The notes under the pieces were generated by a model that saw only the letters and a program-made list of their open reading frames with translations, was not told where the DNA came from and ran no database searches. A DNA stretch of 64,000 nt from Pyrobaculum sp. 3827-6 (lineage in GTDB: Archaea > Thermoproteota > Thermoprotei > Thermoproteales > Thermoproteaceae). The stretch is from the NCBI RefSeq assembly GCF_025641885.1, contig NZ_JAOTQN010000001.1:930001-994000 (forward strand), in the 5' to 3' direction. Below, piece by piece: positions 16,863 through 25,787 of this stretch. Each line of letters begins with the position of its first letter. Positions within the stretch are counted from its first letter, which is position 1. Made by a program: the position numbers and the translations under genes.

Positions 16863-17495
16863 GTGGTCTGTTTACTGCCAGTTGGTTCCTACGAACAACA
16901 CGGCCCCCACCTGCCGCCTACAGTAGATGCCGAGGTGGCGAGATATGTGGCTGATAAAGTAGCCGAGAGGATAGGCGCCAGATCTCTCCCGCCTATTTAC
17001 TACAGCTGTAGCGAAGAGCACAGAGACTTCCCCCAGACAATTTCGGTAAAGTGCCGCAGTTTCCTGCCATATTTTGAAGATGTGGTGAGGTCGGCTGTGG
17101 AGAAGTGCGGAGTTGTGGTTGTGGTTGTGGGTCACGGCGGTGTATGGGACGCTGTGAAGCTAATCTCGGAGCAGTTGAACTACGAACTGGGGCCGCGGGT
17201 ACTGCCTGTAAACATATGGGCCGTTGCGTCCCCCAGAGACCACGCGGGAAGCGACGAGACGAGTATATACCTAGCAACCGGCGGATCGCTGGTTGGGGAG
17301 CTCGTGGAGATTTGCGAAGGCGACATCTCCCTCTTTGGAAAAAAACGGGTGGCGGAGTTCTCCAAGACGGGGATAGTGGGCTGTTTAAAGCCAGGTGAGG
17401 TATCTGCGGAGAGGGGGAGGTCAATGCTTGAATTGGTGATCGAAAAAATAGTTGAGAGATTTAGGCAATTTACGTCTCTTCGTTACATTTCTTAA
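16863..17495 (+). CDS. arfB: Formylaminopyrimidine deformylase (creatininase family)
   Basis: Removes the formyl group left by ArfA, the step that archaea split off from the bacterial RibA reaction. It belongs to the creatininase fold: metal ligands appear in PVGSYEQHGPHLPPTVDAE, VVVVGHGGVWDA and SPRDHAGSDETS. The protein has about 210 residues. A TTG start at 16845 is possible, but the AT-rich aattaaataaa lies about 26 bp before the in-frame GTG at 16863, which is preferred. The gene is divergent from arfA, so the whole early pathway is collected in 2.7 kb with two promoters. Confidence 0.9.
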   Translation: MVCLLPVGSYEQHGPHLPPTVDAEVARYVADKVAERIGARSLPPIYYSCSEEHRDFPQTISVKCRSFLPYFEDVVRSAVEKCGVVVVVVGHGGVWDAVKLISEQLNYELGPRVLPVNIWAVASPRDHAGSDETSIYLATGGSLVGELVEICEGDISLFGKKRVAEFSKTGIVGCLKPGEVSAERGRSMLELVIEKIVERFRQFTSLRYIS

Positions 17496-17667
17496 CCGCT
17501 TCCGTCAGCTTCTCAATAGCCCTGACCAGTTCTCTCAACCCGGCTATTTGTATAGAGACTACCGCGGCGTCCCTCGCCTCAGCCTCTTCATCTTTCTTAA
17601 GTTCTGATAGTAGTTTCTCCAGCTCGTCTTCGTCTTTCTTCTCCTGCCTCTTCTTAAGTATCGACAC
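17470..17667 (-). CDS. Small charged coiled-coil protein
   Basis: Unrecognised short protein, about 65 residues if started at the GTG at 17667. It is rich in lysine and glutamate with heptad-like hydrophobics (ELEKLLSELKKDEEAE, then IAGLRELVRAIEKLTEAV), so a coiled coil is likely. The reading frame is open to 17781, but that extension would cross the promoter of the divergent HDAC-like gene and looks like non-coding sequence. Its 3' end overlaps arfB by 26 bases. Function unknown. Confidence 0.5.
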   Translation of the reverse strand: MSILKKRQEKKDEDELEKLLSELKKDEEAEARDAAVVSIQIAGLRELVRAIEKLTEAVKKCNEET

Positions 17668-17727
17668 GTTATATCTAGATAGCTTTAAGCAACTGAAAGA
17701 TTTAACTAGCGGCATGTCGAAAACCAC

Positions 17728-18738
17728 ATGCTTGTATACTACTCCGACGTGTTTAAGAAACACGTCCCGCCCTTTAGACACCCCGAGGCCCCTGACAGAC
17801 TAGATTATTTAGTGGAGGGCGTCTTGGAGGCGGGCGCCGTTGTGAAAGAGCCCGAGATGCGGCCCGACGCCTGGGATCTGATATATGCAGTCCACGACAA
17901 GAGCTATGTAGATTATGTGAAAAGGATGTGCGAAAGAGGCGGCGCTGAGATAGACGGCGACACCTACATCTCTCCCGGCACCTGCAACGCGGCGGCTCTC
18001 TCAGTCTCGGCGGTGGCCAACGCCATCGATAAGAGAGAGGTGGCTCTGGTGGCTTCGAGGCCTCCGGGCCACCACGCCGGGTTCGTTGGGAGAGCCCTAA
18101 CCGCGCCCACCCAGGGGTTCTGTATATTCAACACGGCGGCGATCGGCGCCCTATACCTCGGGGAAGGCGCGGCCGTCGTGGATATAGACGTCCACCACGG
18201 AAACGGCACCCAGGAGATACTCTACGCAAAAGACCTCCTCTACATATCAACACATCAACACCCAGCTACCCTGTACCCCGGAACTGGGTATCCAGAGGAG
18301 GTGGGCGAGGGCAGAGGCGAGGGCTACAACATAAACATCCCACTGCCCCCAGGAGCCGGAGACGACATCTACGTCAAGGTAGTGGACGAATTCATAATCC
18401 CCATCCTGAGACAGTACAACCCCAGGCTGGTGATAGTCTCGCTGGGGTGGGATGCACACAGAGACGACCCTCTTGCAGATCTCAACCTCTCCCTCAAGGG
18501 CTACCTCTACGCCATCGACGCCATATTGAAGTTGCAGAAGCCCACTGTATTTCTACTCGAGGGGGGCTACAACCGGTCTGTTATTAAGAGAGGCACCAAA
18601 GCCCTAATACGCCTCGCCACGGCGGGGGAGTTCGCCCCCAGCGAGGCCCAGACAGAAAGCGCGCCCAGCGCCTACAAGCGGTTTGAGGAATTAGCTGTAG
18701 AGGTGAGGCGCTACGCTGGGCGGTACTGGCGGCTATAG
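17728..18738 (+). CDS. Histone deacetylase/AcuC-family enzyme
   Basis: Zinc-dependent deacetylase of the arginase/HDAC superfamily. Family motifs are clear: RPPGHHAGF with the paired catalytic histidines, [14 protein letters not shown] with the zinc Asp and His, the second zinc Asp in [12 protein letters not shown], and [10 protein letters not shown] near the end. Length 336 is normal. Archaeal members may act on acetylated proteins or polyamines; the substrate here is unknown. The ATG at 17728 has a gatttaacta box 25 bp upstream, consistent with a leaderless message. It overlaps prs convergently by six bases. Confidence 0.9.
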   Translation: MLVYYSDVFKKHVPPFRHPEAPDRLDYLVEGVLEAGAVVKEPEMRPDAWDLIYAVHDKSYVDYVKRMCERGGAEIDGDTYISPGTCNAAALSVSAVANAIDKREVALVASRPPGHHAGFVGRALTAPTQGFCIFNTAAIGALYLGEGAAVVDIDVHHGNGTQEILYAKDLLYISTHQHPATLYPGTGYPEEVGEGRGEGYNINIPLPPGAGDDIYVKVVDEFIIPILRQYNPRLVIVSLGWDAHRDDPLADLNLSLKGYLYAIDAILKLQKPTVFLLEGGYNRSVIKRGTKALIRLATAGEFAPSEAQTESAPSAYKRFEELAVEVRRYAGRYWRL

Positions 18739-19590
18739 TAGTGCCTCCACCTCCCTCCTCAGAACTGGTCCGATTTTTACCTCGGCAAACTCGTTAAGAA
18801 TAGAGTCTGTACACACAAGCCTATCTACGCAACTCCTCACTCTCTCCCTGGCGTCTTTTAGAAGCTGGCAGTGAGTCACCGCCGCGTAAACCGCAGAGGC
18901 GCCCAAAGTTCTAGCAGACCTGCAAGCCTCAACAAGCGTCCCCCCAGTGGAGAGGATGTCGTCAACAAGGACCACGCTTTTATTTCTCAAATCTAGCTCT
19001 TGTCTGGGAATGAGAGTTATAGCCCCCGTATTCCTATCCCGATACTTCTCGAAATAGGTATAGGGAACGCGCAGGGCCTTCGCCAGGGACTCCGCTCTGC
19101 GGATAGAGCCGAAGTCTGGGCTTATAACCACGTCGACGTTGGGAAGGGCCTTGGCAAACTCTTCCGCTGGGTAGATATTTCTCACCAAAACCCTCGGCGC
19201 ATATTCCGCCACGTATTCCTTATGCAGATCCACCGTGACGATGGCAGAGACGCCGAGCTGGCTAAGTAACTTAAACACAGTCTTCGAGCTAATAGGCTCG
19301 CCCGGCCTAAAACGCCTATCTTGCCTTGCGTACGGCATGTAGGGGATTGCGAGGACTATCTTCCGCACCCCCATGTCGTTTAACGCATCTAGCGTAATGA
19401 GTAGCTTAACCAAGTTATCGTTAACACTTGGATAGAGCCTAGCCACCAACACAACCACCTCATCCGCCTCTGGAACCCTGACCAGCACCTCCCCATCTGG
19501 GAAACCCCTCTCCTCCACCTGAGAAAAGGGGCCAAGCCCCCCAAGCTCATACGCGATGTCGAGGGCATTGGGAAAAGACAAGACACGCAT
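18733..19590 (-). CDS. prs: Ribose-phosphate pyrophosphokinase
   Basis: Makes PRPP from ribose 5-phosphate and ATP for nucleotide, histidine, tryptophan and NAD synthesis. The 285-residue archaeal form shows the ATP-region [32 protein letters not shown], the flexible region around [13 protein letters not shown], and the PRPP-binding loop [16 protein letters not shown]. An agataaatcc box about 25 bp upstream supports the ATG. It is close to pncB and the arf genes, which use PRPP or nucleotides, but not in the same operon. Confidence 0.95.
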   Translation of the reverse strand: MRVLSFPNALDIAYELGGLGPFSQVEERGFPDGEVLVRVPEADEVVVLVARLYPSVNDNLVKLLITLDALNDMGVRKIVLAIPYMPYARQDRRFRPGEPISSKTVFKLLSQLGVSAIVTVDLHKEYVAEYAPRVLVRNIYPAEEFAKALPNVDVVISPDFGSIRRAESLAKALRVPYTYFEKYRDRNTGAITLIPRQELDLRNKSVVLVDDILSTGGTLVEACRSARTLGASAVYAAVTHCQLLKDARERVRSCVDRLVCTDSILNEFAEVKIGPVLRREVEALL

Positions 19591-19638
19591 ATACCCAGCG
19601 ACGGGGAGCGGATTTATCTTTTACCCCCGATTGGCGCC

Positions 19639-20412
19639 TTACTCAACCCACTCCACCGCCTGCCTCAAGCCTCTGGACACGCCCCCCACTTTGACGGCGA
19701 CCACTATCAGCCGGTCGGAATTTTTTGAATAAGCCTCGCCGCTGAAGTCTCCATAGAGATTCTCTATGACAAAGCCCACGTTTGTTAAAAGCAGGCGCAA
19801 CTCGCCAAGGCTGTACAGCCTAAGCTCTAGAGTTTTCTCGCCAATGTACTTCCCGTTTTTGTAAATAAGCCTCGTCTCCCTGATTTTAGACGTGATGGGG
19901 TTGTAGTACGCCGTGCTGAGTACTCTGTAGGGCCCCGCCGTCAGCCAGAAATTCCACATCTCGCCCAGCGAGGCGTATATTCCCTCCACCTTATCTTTAT
20001 TCGCTACGTCTATCAAGAGGCGCCCGCCCATCTTAACAACGCCGGAAAGCCACGTCAACATCTCCATGTCTATCTCGTCCCCAAACATGCCGAAGGTAGA
20101 GTGCATGATGTAGGCCCCGTGGAAGGCCCCTTTTCGAAAAGGCATCAGCCTAACGTCGGCCTGCACCACATCCCCAAACCTCTTGGCATGTCTCAGATAC
20201 TCAAGCTTTATATCAATGCCCACCACCGAGTCCCGGGGCATATGCGCCATATGCCTCCCATGGCCGCAAGCCACGTCCAGAAACCGCGCCCCCGCCCTCA
20301 CGCCCAGACTCCGTTGTACAAAGGCGGCCTCTACTTTAGAAACCTCCTCGTTCCGGTAGTACTGCATAAAATCGAGATATACATCGTCAAAGAACTCCTC
20401 AACCCAGCTCAT
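19639..20412 (-). CDS. SAM-dependent methyltransferase (class I), substrate unknown
   Basis: A 257-residue Rossmann methyltransferase. Motif I is FLDVACGHGRHMAHM at about residues 44-58, followed by VVGIDIKLEYL (motif II acidic residue), and VVQADVRLMPFRKGAFHGAY (motifs III-IV). Similar proteins methylate small molecules, lipids or RNA; nothing visible fixes the substrate. The ATG overlaps the stop of the upstream sua5 gene by four bases, so the two are translationally coupled and may act together, for example on tRNA, but that is inference. Confidence 0.8.
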   Translation of the reverse strand: MSWVEEFFDDVYLDFMQYYRNEEVSKVEAAFVQRSLGVRAGARFLDVACGHGRHMAHMPRDSVVGIDIKLEYLRHAKRFGDVVQADVRLMPFRKGAFHGAYIMHSTFGMFGDEIDMEMLTWLSGVVKMGGRLLIDVANKDKVEGIYASLGEMWNFWLTAGPYRVLSTAYYNPITSKIRETRLIYKNGKYIGEKTLELRLYSLGELRLLLTNVGFVIENLYGDFSGEAYSKNSDRLIVVAVKVGGVSRGLRQAVEWVE

Positions 20413-21440
20413 ACCACCGACAGTAGCTGTCCTGTATTAAAAACCTCCCTATGCCCCGCAGCCTTACGCAACCTGTTCATAATAGCCAGACCTATGCCCC
20501 GCTCCTCCAAGGCCGGCGCCAAACCCACGTCCACTCCAAGCCTGTCGAGGTCTCTCAGCGACTTGTATAAATTTCTCGCCACCTCGTATAAATCAGAACC
20601 CATATCAATGACGTAGTCGGCCTCTGCGCATTTACCAACTGCACACAGCACGGCCACCTTAAGCCCCCTAGACTTCAAAGCCCTGACGGCGTCGCCTAGA
20701 TCGAAATGCACCACTACAAGCGCCGTCTCCGGGGCGTAGTGGCGGTACTTCATACCCGGCGCAAGAGCCACCTCCGCCTCCGCCACCCCCCGCGCCACCG
20801 GCGGAATTTCCACAGCGCCGAAAAACCTCTCCAACTCCTCCACAGTGAAGGGACCGGGCCGGAGCAACGCAGGTGGCCTCCTCGTGACGTTTATAATGGT
20901 GGACTCCACGCCGAAGAAGGTAGGCCCCCCGTCTATTATGAGATCCACCTCGCCGTCTAGATCCTCAACTACGTGTAAAGCAGTGGTGGGGCTCGGCCTA
21001 CCTGCCTTGTTGGCGCTGGGCCCCGCAATAGGGGCCCCCAGCTCTCTAATTATGGCAAGAGCCACTGGGTGGGCCGGCGCCCTCACGGCTAGAGTGTCCA
21101 GCCCCGCGGTCACGCATCTAGAAACAACTCCACGCGACTTAGCCACCACCGTGATGGGGCCTGGCCATACCCGCCTTAGCACCTCGGCGATGTCTCTCGG
21201 TATCTCCGCGACCTCCTCAGCCATTTCGAGAGAGTCGACGTGGACTATCAAGGGGTTGTCCATGGGGCGGCCCTTTGCTTTAAACACCTTTATACAGCCG
21301 TCTTCTCTATAGGCGTGTGCAAATAGGCCATATACCGTCTCCGTGGGGGCCGCCACTATGCCGCCTCTGTCCAACACCTCGGCCGCGGACTTGATGACGT
21401 GGGGATCCGGCCTCGTGGGGTCTGTCCGCAACAGCCTCAC
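20409..21440 (-). CDS. sua5: Threonylcarbamoyl-AMP synthase (Sua5/YrdC)
   Basis: Makes threonylcarbamoyl-AMP from threonine, bicarbonate and ATP for the t6A37 modification of ANN-decoding tRNAs. The YrdC domain contains PTETVYGLFAHA, KAKGRPMDNPLIVHV and GPSANKAGRPSPT; the C-terminal Sua5 domain begins around APGMKYRHYAPE. The long two-domain form (343 residues) is typical for crenarchaea. A GTG at 21440 is preferred to the ATG at 21470, since the TATA box at 21459-21470 lies about 25 bp before it and the extra residues are not family-like. A t6A methylthiotransferase candidate is encoded at 42.6 kb. Confidence 0.92.
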   Translation of the reverse strand: MRLLRTDPTRPDPHVIKSAAEVLDRGGIVAAPTETVYGLFAHAYREDGCIKVFKAKGRPMDNPLIVHVDSLEMAEEVAEIPRDIAEVLRRVWPGPITVVAKSRGVVSRCVTAGLDTLAVRAPAHPVALAIIRELGAPIAGPSANKAGRPSPTTALHVVEDLDGEVDLIIDGGPTFFGVESTIINVTRRPPALLRPGPFTVEELERFFGAVEIPPVARGVAEAEVALAPGMKYRHYAPETALVVVHFDLGDAVRALKSRGLKVAVLCAVGKCAEADYVIDMGSDLYEVARNLYKSLRDLDRLGVDVGLAPALEERGIGLAIMNRLRKAAGHREVFNTGQLLSVV

Positions 21441-21458
21441 GCAACAGATTGAGCACAG

Positions 21459-21470
21459 AGATATAAACAC
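21459..21470. promoter_or_regulatory. Single bidirectional TATA box (sua5 and dehydrogenase)
   Basis: The element gagatataaaca reads as a TATA box on the plus strand and as gtttatatctc on the minus strand. It is centred about 24 bp from both the sua5 GTG (21440, minus) and the dehydrogenase ATG (21488, plus). No second AT-rich element exists in the 47 bp between the two starts, so one box must serve both leaderless genes. Confidence 0.65.
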
Positions 21471-21487
21471 CTACGTGTTGAAGAGCC

Positions 21488-22303
21488 ATGGAAATCACCA
21501 TAGTCGGCATGGGCAACATGGGGAAGGCCTTCGCAAAGCGGGCCGCGGCGCAAGGATTTGAGGTGTTGTGGTGGAACCGCACCAGGGAAAAGGTCAAGGA
21601 GGCGCCGGGGCGCCCCATCGCCAAGCTGGAGGAAGCCAAGGGCCTCGCCGTGGTGTTCGTCGCCGACGACCAAGCTCTTCACAGCGTGGTGCCGCACCTA
21701 GGCGGCGACTACATAGCGCTGGCCGGCACCTACTCAGTCGACGGCGCCAGGAGGGCGCTGGAGCTTCTAAAAGCCCGGGGGAAGAAAGCCTTTGCAATGC
21801 CCGTGGTGGGGAGCCCCCGTAACGTAGAAAACGGCGACGCCATATATATAGTAGGGGCCCCAGACGACGTATACATAAAGGTCAGACCAGTCCTAGAGAA
21901 GTTCGGCACCATTCTACACGTTGGTAATGACATCAACGCCGTTGTGCTGAAGCTGGCGTACAACGCCTTCCTAATCTCCACGGTGGCGGTGCTTGGGGAG
22001 TCCTTAGCCCTCGTGGGCAAATACGGCATAAACCCAGACGTATTTAAGGAGTTGCTCTCCCTCACTGTGTTTAAAGACGTGGCGGCGCGCTACATCGACA
22101 GGATGCTGGGCCACGCGCCGCCCACCTTTACAGTGAAAAACGCCGCAAAGGATATGCGTTACGCCTCGCTAGCCGCCGGCGAGGCCGAGATGGGCAACGT
22201 GGCCATAAGCGGGGTTAAGGCGCTGTATGAGATACTCACCGCCATGGGCCGGGGGGAGGAGGACTACGCCAAGGCCGGCGTCTTAGAGTCACGACATGAC
22301 TAG
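21488..22303 (+). CDS. Beta-hydroxyacid dehydrogenase-family NAD(P) oxidoreductase
   Basis: Member of the 3-hydroxyisobutyrate/6-phosphogluconate dehydrogenase superfamily. The N-terminal dinucleotide motif is IVGMGNMGKAFA at residues 4-15, and WWNRT after the second strand suggests NADP preference. PVVGSPRNVENGD matches the substrate-binding loop and KLAYNAFLIS carries the catalytic-lysine helix. At 271 residues it is slightly short. The true hydroxyacid substrate is not evident. The stop overlaps the following small gene by eight bases, forming a three- or four-gene operon with asnS. Confidence 0.82.
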   Translation: MEITIVGMGNMGKAFAKRAAAQGFEVLWWNRTREKVKEAPGRPIAKLEEAKGLAVVFVADDQALHSVVPHLGGDYIALAGTYSVDGARRALELLKARGKKAFAMPVVGSPRNVENGDAIYIVGAPDDVYIKVRPVLEKFGTILHVGNDINAVVLKLAYNAFLISTVAVLGESLALVGKYGINPDVFKELLSLTVFKDVAARYIDRMLGHAPPTFTVKNAAKDMRYASLAAGEAEMGNVAISGVKALYEILTAMGRGEEDYAKAGVLESRHD

Positions 22304-22547
22304 CTGGGACGTAGTTATTCTAACCGGCATTGCGTTAATAATGCTGGCCTTCTTTACGTATATGTTTTGGAGAGAGACGGCGGTAAGGGGCAGGGAAAAA
22401 CCCGCAGAGATCTACACAGTTATCCGTTGCGGCGATGGGACTGGGCGCCGGAGGAAATACCAAGAGGGTGACTACGTGGGTAAGCAAGCCGGCGAGTGCG
22501 CCGGCGGCTTGGTGGTGGGTATATATAAAGAGGTTCGGCAGGATTAG
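22296..22547 (+). CDS. Small single-span membrane protein
   Basis: Unrecognised 83-residue protein. Residues 6-26 (VVILTGIALIMLAFFTYMF) form one hydrophobic helix, followed by a basic cytoplasmic-type border (WRETAVRGREK) and a soluble C-terminal half with two cysteines in IRCGDG and GECAGG. It overlaps the dehydrogenase upstream by eight bases and is two bases from asnS, so it is probably translated from the same message. The arrangement suggests an Nin-Cout or Nout-Cin anchor; function unknown. Confidence 0.65.
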   Translation: MTSWDVVILTGIALIMLAFFTYMFWRETAVRGREKPAEIYTVIRCGDGTGRRRKYQEGDYVGKQAGECAGGLVVGIYKEVRQD

Positions 22548-22549
22548 CG

Positions 22550-23845
22550 ATGGAGCCTTATAAAAAGGCGGAGCCTATAGCCGAGGTTTTGAAGAGAGGC
22601 GAGGGTAGGGCCACGGTACGGGGCTGGGTGCACCGTAAGAGGGTATTGAAGGAGAAGATATTCATCTTGCTTCGCGACTCCACCGGCGTAGTTCAATTAG
22701 TGCTTCCCAGAGACAGGTTTAGAGAGGCCGAGGATCTGAATCTAGAATCTTCGCTAGTTGTCACCGGGTCGTTGGTGAGGGAGCCCAGGGCGCCCGGCGG
22801 CGTGGAGCTTCACGTCGAGAGTATAGACTGGGCCTACAGTGGCGAGCCCTATCCCATAAATGAAGACGCCGTCGCCGCCGACAGCGAGTACCTCCTAGAC
22901 GTGAGGCACCTCTGGGTGAGGAGTAGGAAAATGCAGGCTGTGTTGAAGATTAGACACACGGTGTTCGGCGCGATACATGAATACTTTAGGAGGAGCGGCT
23001 TCTACGAGGTGCACACGCCAATGTTCATAACGGCGGCTGTGGAGGGCGGCGCCACCCTATTCAAAGTGGACTACTTCGGCCAGCCGGTTTACCTAACCCA
23101 GAGCTCGCAGTTCTACCTCGAGGTGTTGATATACAGCCTCGAGAAGGTGTACGTAGTCGCGCCCAGCTTCAGGGCGGAGCCCTCTAGAACGAGGCGCCAC
23201 CTCACCGAGTTCTGGCACGCCGAGATGGAGATGGCGTGGGCCGGCATGGAGGACGCGGCGCGCGTCGGCGAGGAGGTGATCAGCCACGTAGTTGAGAAGG
23301 TGCTTGAGGAGAGGCAGGACGAGTTGAAATTACTGGGGAGGAAGACTGAATACCTAGAGAGGGCGAAGCCGCCGTTTTACCGGGTGAGCTACGACGAGGC
23401 CGTGGAGATTCTGAGAAGGAGGGGCGTTTCTATCAACTGGGGTGACGACATCGGCGCCGATGAGGAGAGGGCCTTAACGCTGGAGTTCGACAAGCCTCTG
23501 GTGCTCTACGGCTTCCCCGAGAAGCTGAAGGCGTTTTACCACAGGAATGACCCCAGGAGGCCGGAGGTGACGCTGAGCTTCGACGTCCTCCTGCCGGAGG
23601 GCTACGGCGAGGTGATCGGGGGCGGCGAGAGGATATACGACGAGAGAGAACTCGTGGACAAGATAAAGAGGTTTGGACTAGACCCGAGGGACTATTGGTG
23701 GTATATAGATCTTAGGAGGTACGGCTCGGTGCCGCATTCCGGCTTCGGGCTGGGGGTGGATAGACTCACGATGTGGATAACCGGCGCCGACCACATCAGA
23801 GACGTTGTGCCGTTTCCACGTGACGTGCGCCGCACCACGCCCTAA
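22550..23845 (+). CDS. asnS: Asparaginyl-tRNA synthetase
   Basis: Class IIb aminoacyl-tRNA synthetase. The N-terminal OB fold (ATVRGWVHRKRVLKEKIFILLRDSTG) binds the anticodon. Catalytic motif 2 is visible around SFRAEPSRTRRHLTEFWHAEMEM and motif 3 around GFGLGVDRLTMW near the C-terminus, which ends HIRDVVPFPRD. The length of 431 residues fits. The closely related AspRS is the alternative; the HLTEFWHAE motif and C-terminal ending look more like AsnRS. The adenylate kinase gene begins inside its 3' end. Confidence 0.85.
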   Translation: MEPYKKAEPIAEVLKRGEGRATVRGWVHRKRVLKEKIFILLRDSTGVVQLVLPRDRFREAEDLNLESSLVVTGSLVREPRAPGGVELHVESIDWAYSGEPYPINEDAVAADSEYLLDVRHLWVRSRKMQAVLKIRHTVFGAIHEYFRRSGFYEVHTPMFITAAVEGGATLFKVDYFGQPVYLTQSSQFYLEVLIYSLEKVYVVAPSFRAEPSRTRRHLTEFWHAEMEMAWAGMEDAARVGEEVISHVVEKVLEERQDELKLLGRKTEYLERAKPPFYRVSYDEAVEILRRRGVSINWGDDIGADEERALTLEFDKPLVLYGFPEKLKAFYHRNDPRRPEVTLSFDVLLPEGYGEVIGGGERIYDERELVDKIKRFGLDPRDYWWYIDLRRYGSVPHSGFGLGVDRLTMWITGADHIRDVVPFPRDVRRTTP

Positions 23846-24410
23846 GGCCCTCATAACAGGCACGCCGGGCGTAGGCAAGACAACCCACTGCAGAAAACTC
23901 GCCGAGGTTCTCAGCACAAGGTGCGTCACAGTTGGCGAGGTACTGGCCAACACCCCCTACGTTGTGTACATACCTGAGCTCGCGACTTACGAAATTAGCG
24001 ACTTGGCACGCGCCGCCGAGGTTGTGTGTAGAGCCGTCGCCCCCGGCGATGTGGTGGACACGCACGTGGTGGAGCTGTCTCCCGATCCGGAGGCCGTCGT
24101 GGTGTTGAGAAAGGCGCCAGACGTCTTGTTTAGAGAGCTGGTGGATAGGGGGTGGCCTCTGAAGAAGGTGCTTGACAACGTCTGGGCAGAGATGCTGGAC
24201 GTTGTCTACGTCAAGGCTAGGGAGAGGTGGCCCTGGGCCGTGCAGATAGACGTCACCAAGCGGAGCCGAGACGAGACTTTTGAAGCGATAAGGCGGTGTG
24301 TGGTGGGGGGCGGCTGTCTAGACGAGGCCGTGGACTGGCTGAGCTACGCCGAGAGGAGCGGGTTTCTGGAATTTATTGAACGTCTGTCTCGCTGGGGGCG
24401 CTCCTCTTGA
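23820..24410 (+). CDS. Adenylate kinase (Fap7/AK6-like)
   Basis: P-loop nucleotide kinase. Walker A is ITGTPGVGKTTHCRKLAE, close to the N-terminus; the motif DTHVVEL is characteristic of the AK6/Fap7 group, and RGWPLKKVLDNVWAEMLDVV carries the RxY-like and WAE segments of that family. In archaea and eukaryotes such proteins assist 40S/30S ribosome maturation as well as showing AMP kinase activity. The frame is open from a TTG at 23805; a GTG at 23820 is preferred because family members start a few residues before the P-loop. It overlaps asnS by 26 bases and the convergent gene by 38. Confidence 0.82.
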   Translation: MTCAAPRPKALITGTPGVGKTTHCRKLAEVLSTRCVTVGEVLANTPYVVYIPELATYEISDLARAAEVVCRAVAPGDVVDTHVVELSPDPEAVVVLRKAPDVLFRELVDRGWPLKKVLDNVWAEMLDVVYVKARERWPWAVQIDVTKRSRDETFEAIRRCVVGGGCLDEAVDWLSYAERSGFLEFIERLSRWGRSS

Positions 24411-24765
24411 CGCCCTTTTTCTCTATCAAAACGAGCATCTTCCAGCCCTGTGCCGAGAGCCTCTTGGCCAAGCTCCTCACCGTGTTCTTAGGCGAAATCA
24501 GCACCACGTAGTGAATCACGCCGCCGTGGGCGTAGAGCCTCGCCGCGTATCTCCTACCCGCGGCGTCCTCCATCGCCACGTCAAGAGCATACATCTCCTC
24601 CAGCCTAGGCACGACGCCCACGAGCTCGCGCTCGATAGACTCCAACTCGCCACTTAGCCTCCCCGCCTTCTCGCCGGCTTCTTTCAACCCGGCGAGCTTC
24701 AGATCTAGAAAAGTCACGCCGTAGTCACGGCCCACTTTAAACAGGGCCACAGACCTGATGCCCAT
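24373..24765 (-). CDS. Conserved-looking hypothetical protein, soluble
   Basis: Not recognised. About 130 residues with an N-terminal beta-alpha segment (MGIRSVALFKVGRDYGVTFLD), a central helix rich in Glu and Leu (SGELESIERELVGVVPRLEEMY) likely to be a coiled coil, and a C-terminal alpha/beta part ending in a basic tail. No cysteines or membrane segments. The ATG at 24765 lies about 25 bp from an AT-rich cttttttaatc and is favoured over a GTG two or three codons upstream. It is a single gene with convergent overlap of 38 bases with the adenylate kinase gene. Confidence 0.6.
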   Translation of the reverse strand: MGIRSVALFKVGRDYGVTFLDLKLAGLKEAGEKAGRLSGELESIERELVGVVPRLEEMYALDVAMEDAAGRRYAARLYAHGGVIHYVVLISPKNTVRSLAKRLSAQGWKMLVLIEKKGVKRSAPSETDVQ

Positions 24766-24794
24766 GTTCACCACTAAAGCAGTGATTAAAAAAG

Positions 24795-25787
24795 TTATCT
24801 TGAAACAACGCCGGACACCACTTCGAAAATTACCCTTGAGGGATCCTCCAGCTTAAGCGGACCCGCCCTACCCACTCTCAACATCTCACGCAGCGCCCCT
24901 CGACAAGTTTCCAAGTCTCTACACCTATACAAGGGGGCCCCCCTCTTCGCCAGGTAGTCATCTAGGTAGTAGCCCTCCGGGAAGTAGGAGAGGGCGGGCA
25001 CCCCCAGCAACGCGGCCTCAGTGGCCATAGAGGCCCCGCCTGTCACAACACCTGCGGAGAAGTAGGCAAGCTGAAGATGGTCCACGGCCTTTGTGAGATT
25101 AACCACGCCATCCATTATCTGGTCGGGGTACCGGGGTATGTTCACCACTACGTAGCCGAGACGCCTCGCCTCCTCCACAAGCCTCCTGCGGAGGTCTGCG
25201 TAGTCCCAGCGGTAGTAAGCCGCGTGCGCCTCCTCAGGTCTAAAAACCACGTAGCCCCCGGGGCTAAGCCCCAGGCTCTTCACCACGTCGGGGTTTGGGG
25301 CAAACCTAGAAGTCCACATATATTCAAACACTCCGTCGAACGTCACCACCCTACGGGGGCAGTACCTCCTCCAAGCCTCCTCCGGCGTCGCGGCTGGCGC
25401 CACCAACACATCGGAGAGGGGGATAACAAGCCTATTGACGTGATGCGCGTGGGGGGTATCGTTAAGGACCACTAGCGGCTTGCCCAGCCCAAACACCACA
25501 CGGGCGGCGTCGGGCGACGGGAAGCCCACCATGGCGTCGACCTCCACCGCCACGTCTGCCAAAGCTCTCTGCCGCTCCAGACCGTATACGAGCTTCTCGT
25601 AAAGCGACACGCCGTACCTACCGACACAACGGTGGGGCACGCCGTATAGCTCAAGCATATCGGCCACGTGCATATAGTCCCTACATGTAACCACCACCTC
25701 GACCCCCCGCTGGGCGCCCTCTATATGGAGAACTGCGGCTATTCTCGCCTGCTTAGGCGTCAACGCGTCGAAGAGGACCCTAGTCAT
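24795..25787 (-). CDS. DUF354 family protein (GT-B glycosyltransferase-like)
   Basis: Member of DUF354 (COG1817), archaeal and bacterial proteins that resemble UDP-GlcNAc 2-epimerase/GT-B glycosyltransferases. The start [21 protein letters not shown] matches the family, as do [40 protein letters not shown] (nucleotide-sugar site) and [13 protein letters not shown]. The length of about 330 residues is normal. It follows gltX with overlap and belongs to an operon with a sugar-nucleotidyltransferase, suggesting cell-surface glycan or glycoprotein synthesis. ATG at 25787 is preferred to 25799. Confidence 0.8.
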   Translation of the reverse strand: MTRVLFDALTPKQARIAAVLHIEGAQRGVEVVVTCRDYMHVADMLELYGVPHRCVGRYGVSLYEKLVYGLERQRALADVAVEVDAMVGFPSPDAARVVFGLGKPLVVLNDTPHAHHVNRLVIPLSDVLVAPAATPEEAWRRYCPRRVVTFDGVFEYMWTSRFAPNPDVVKSLGLSPGGYVVFRPEEAHAAYYRWDYADLRRRLVEEARRLGYVVVNIPRYPDQIMDGVVNLTKAVDHLQLAYFSAGVVTGGASMATEAALLGVPALSYFPEGYYLDDYLAKRGAPLYRCRDLETCRGALREMLRVGRAGPLKLEDPSRVIFEVVSGVVSR

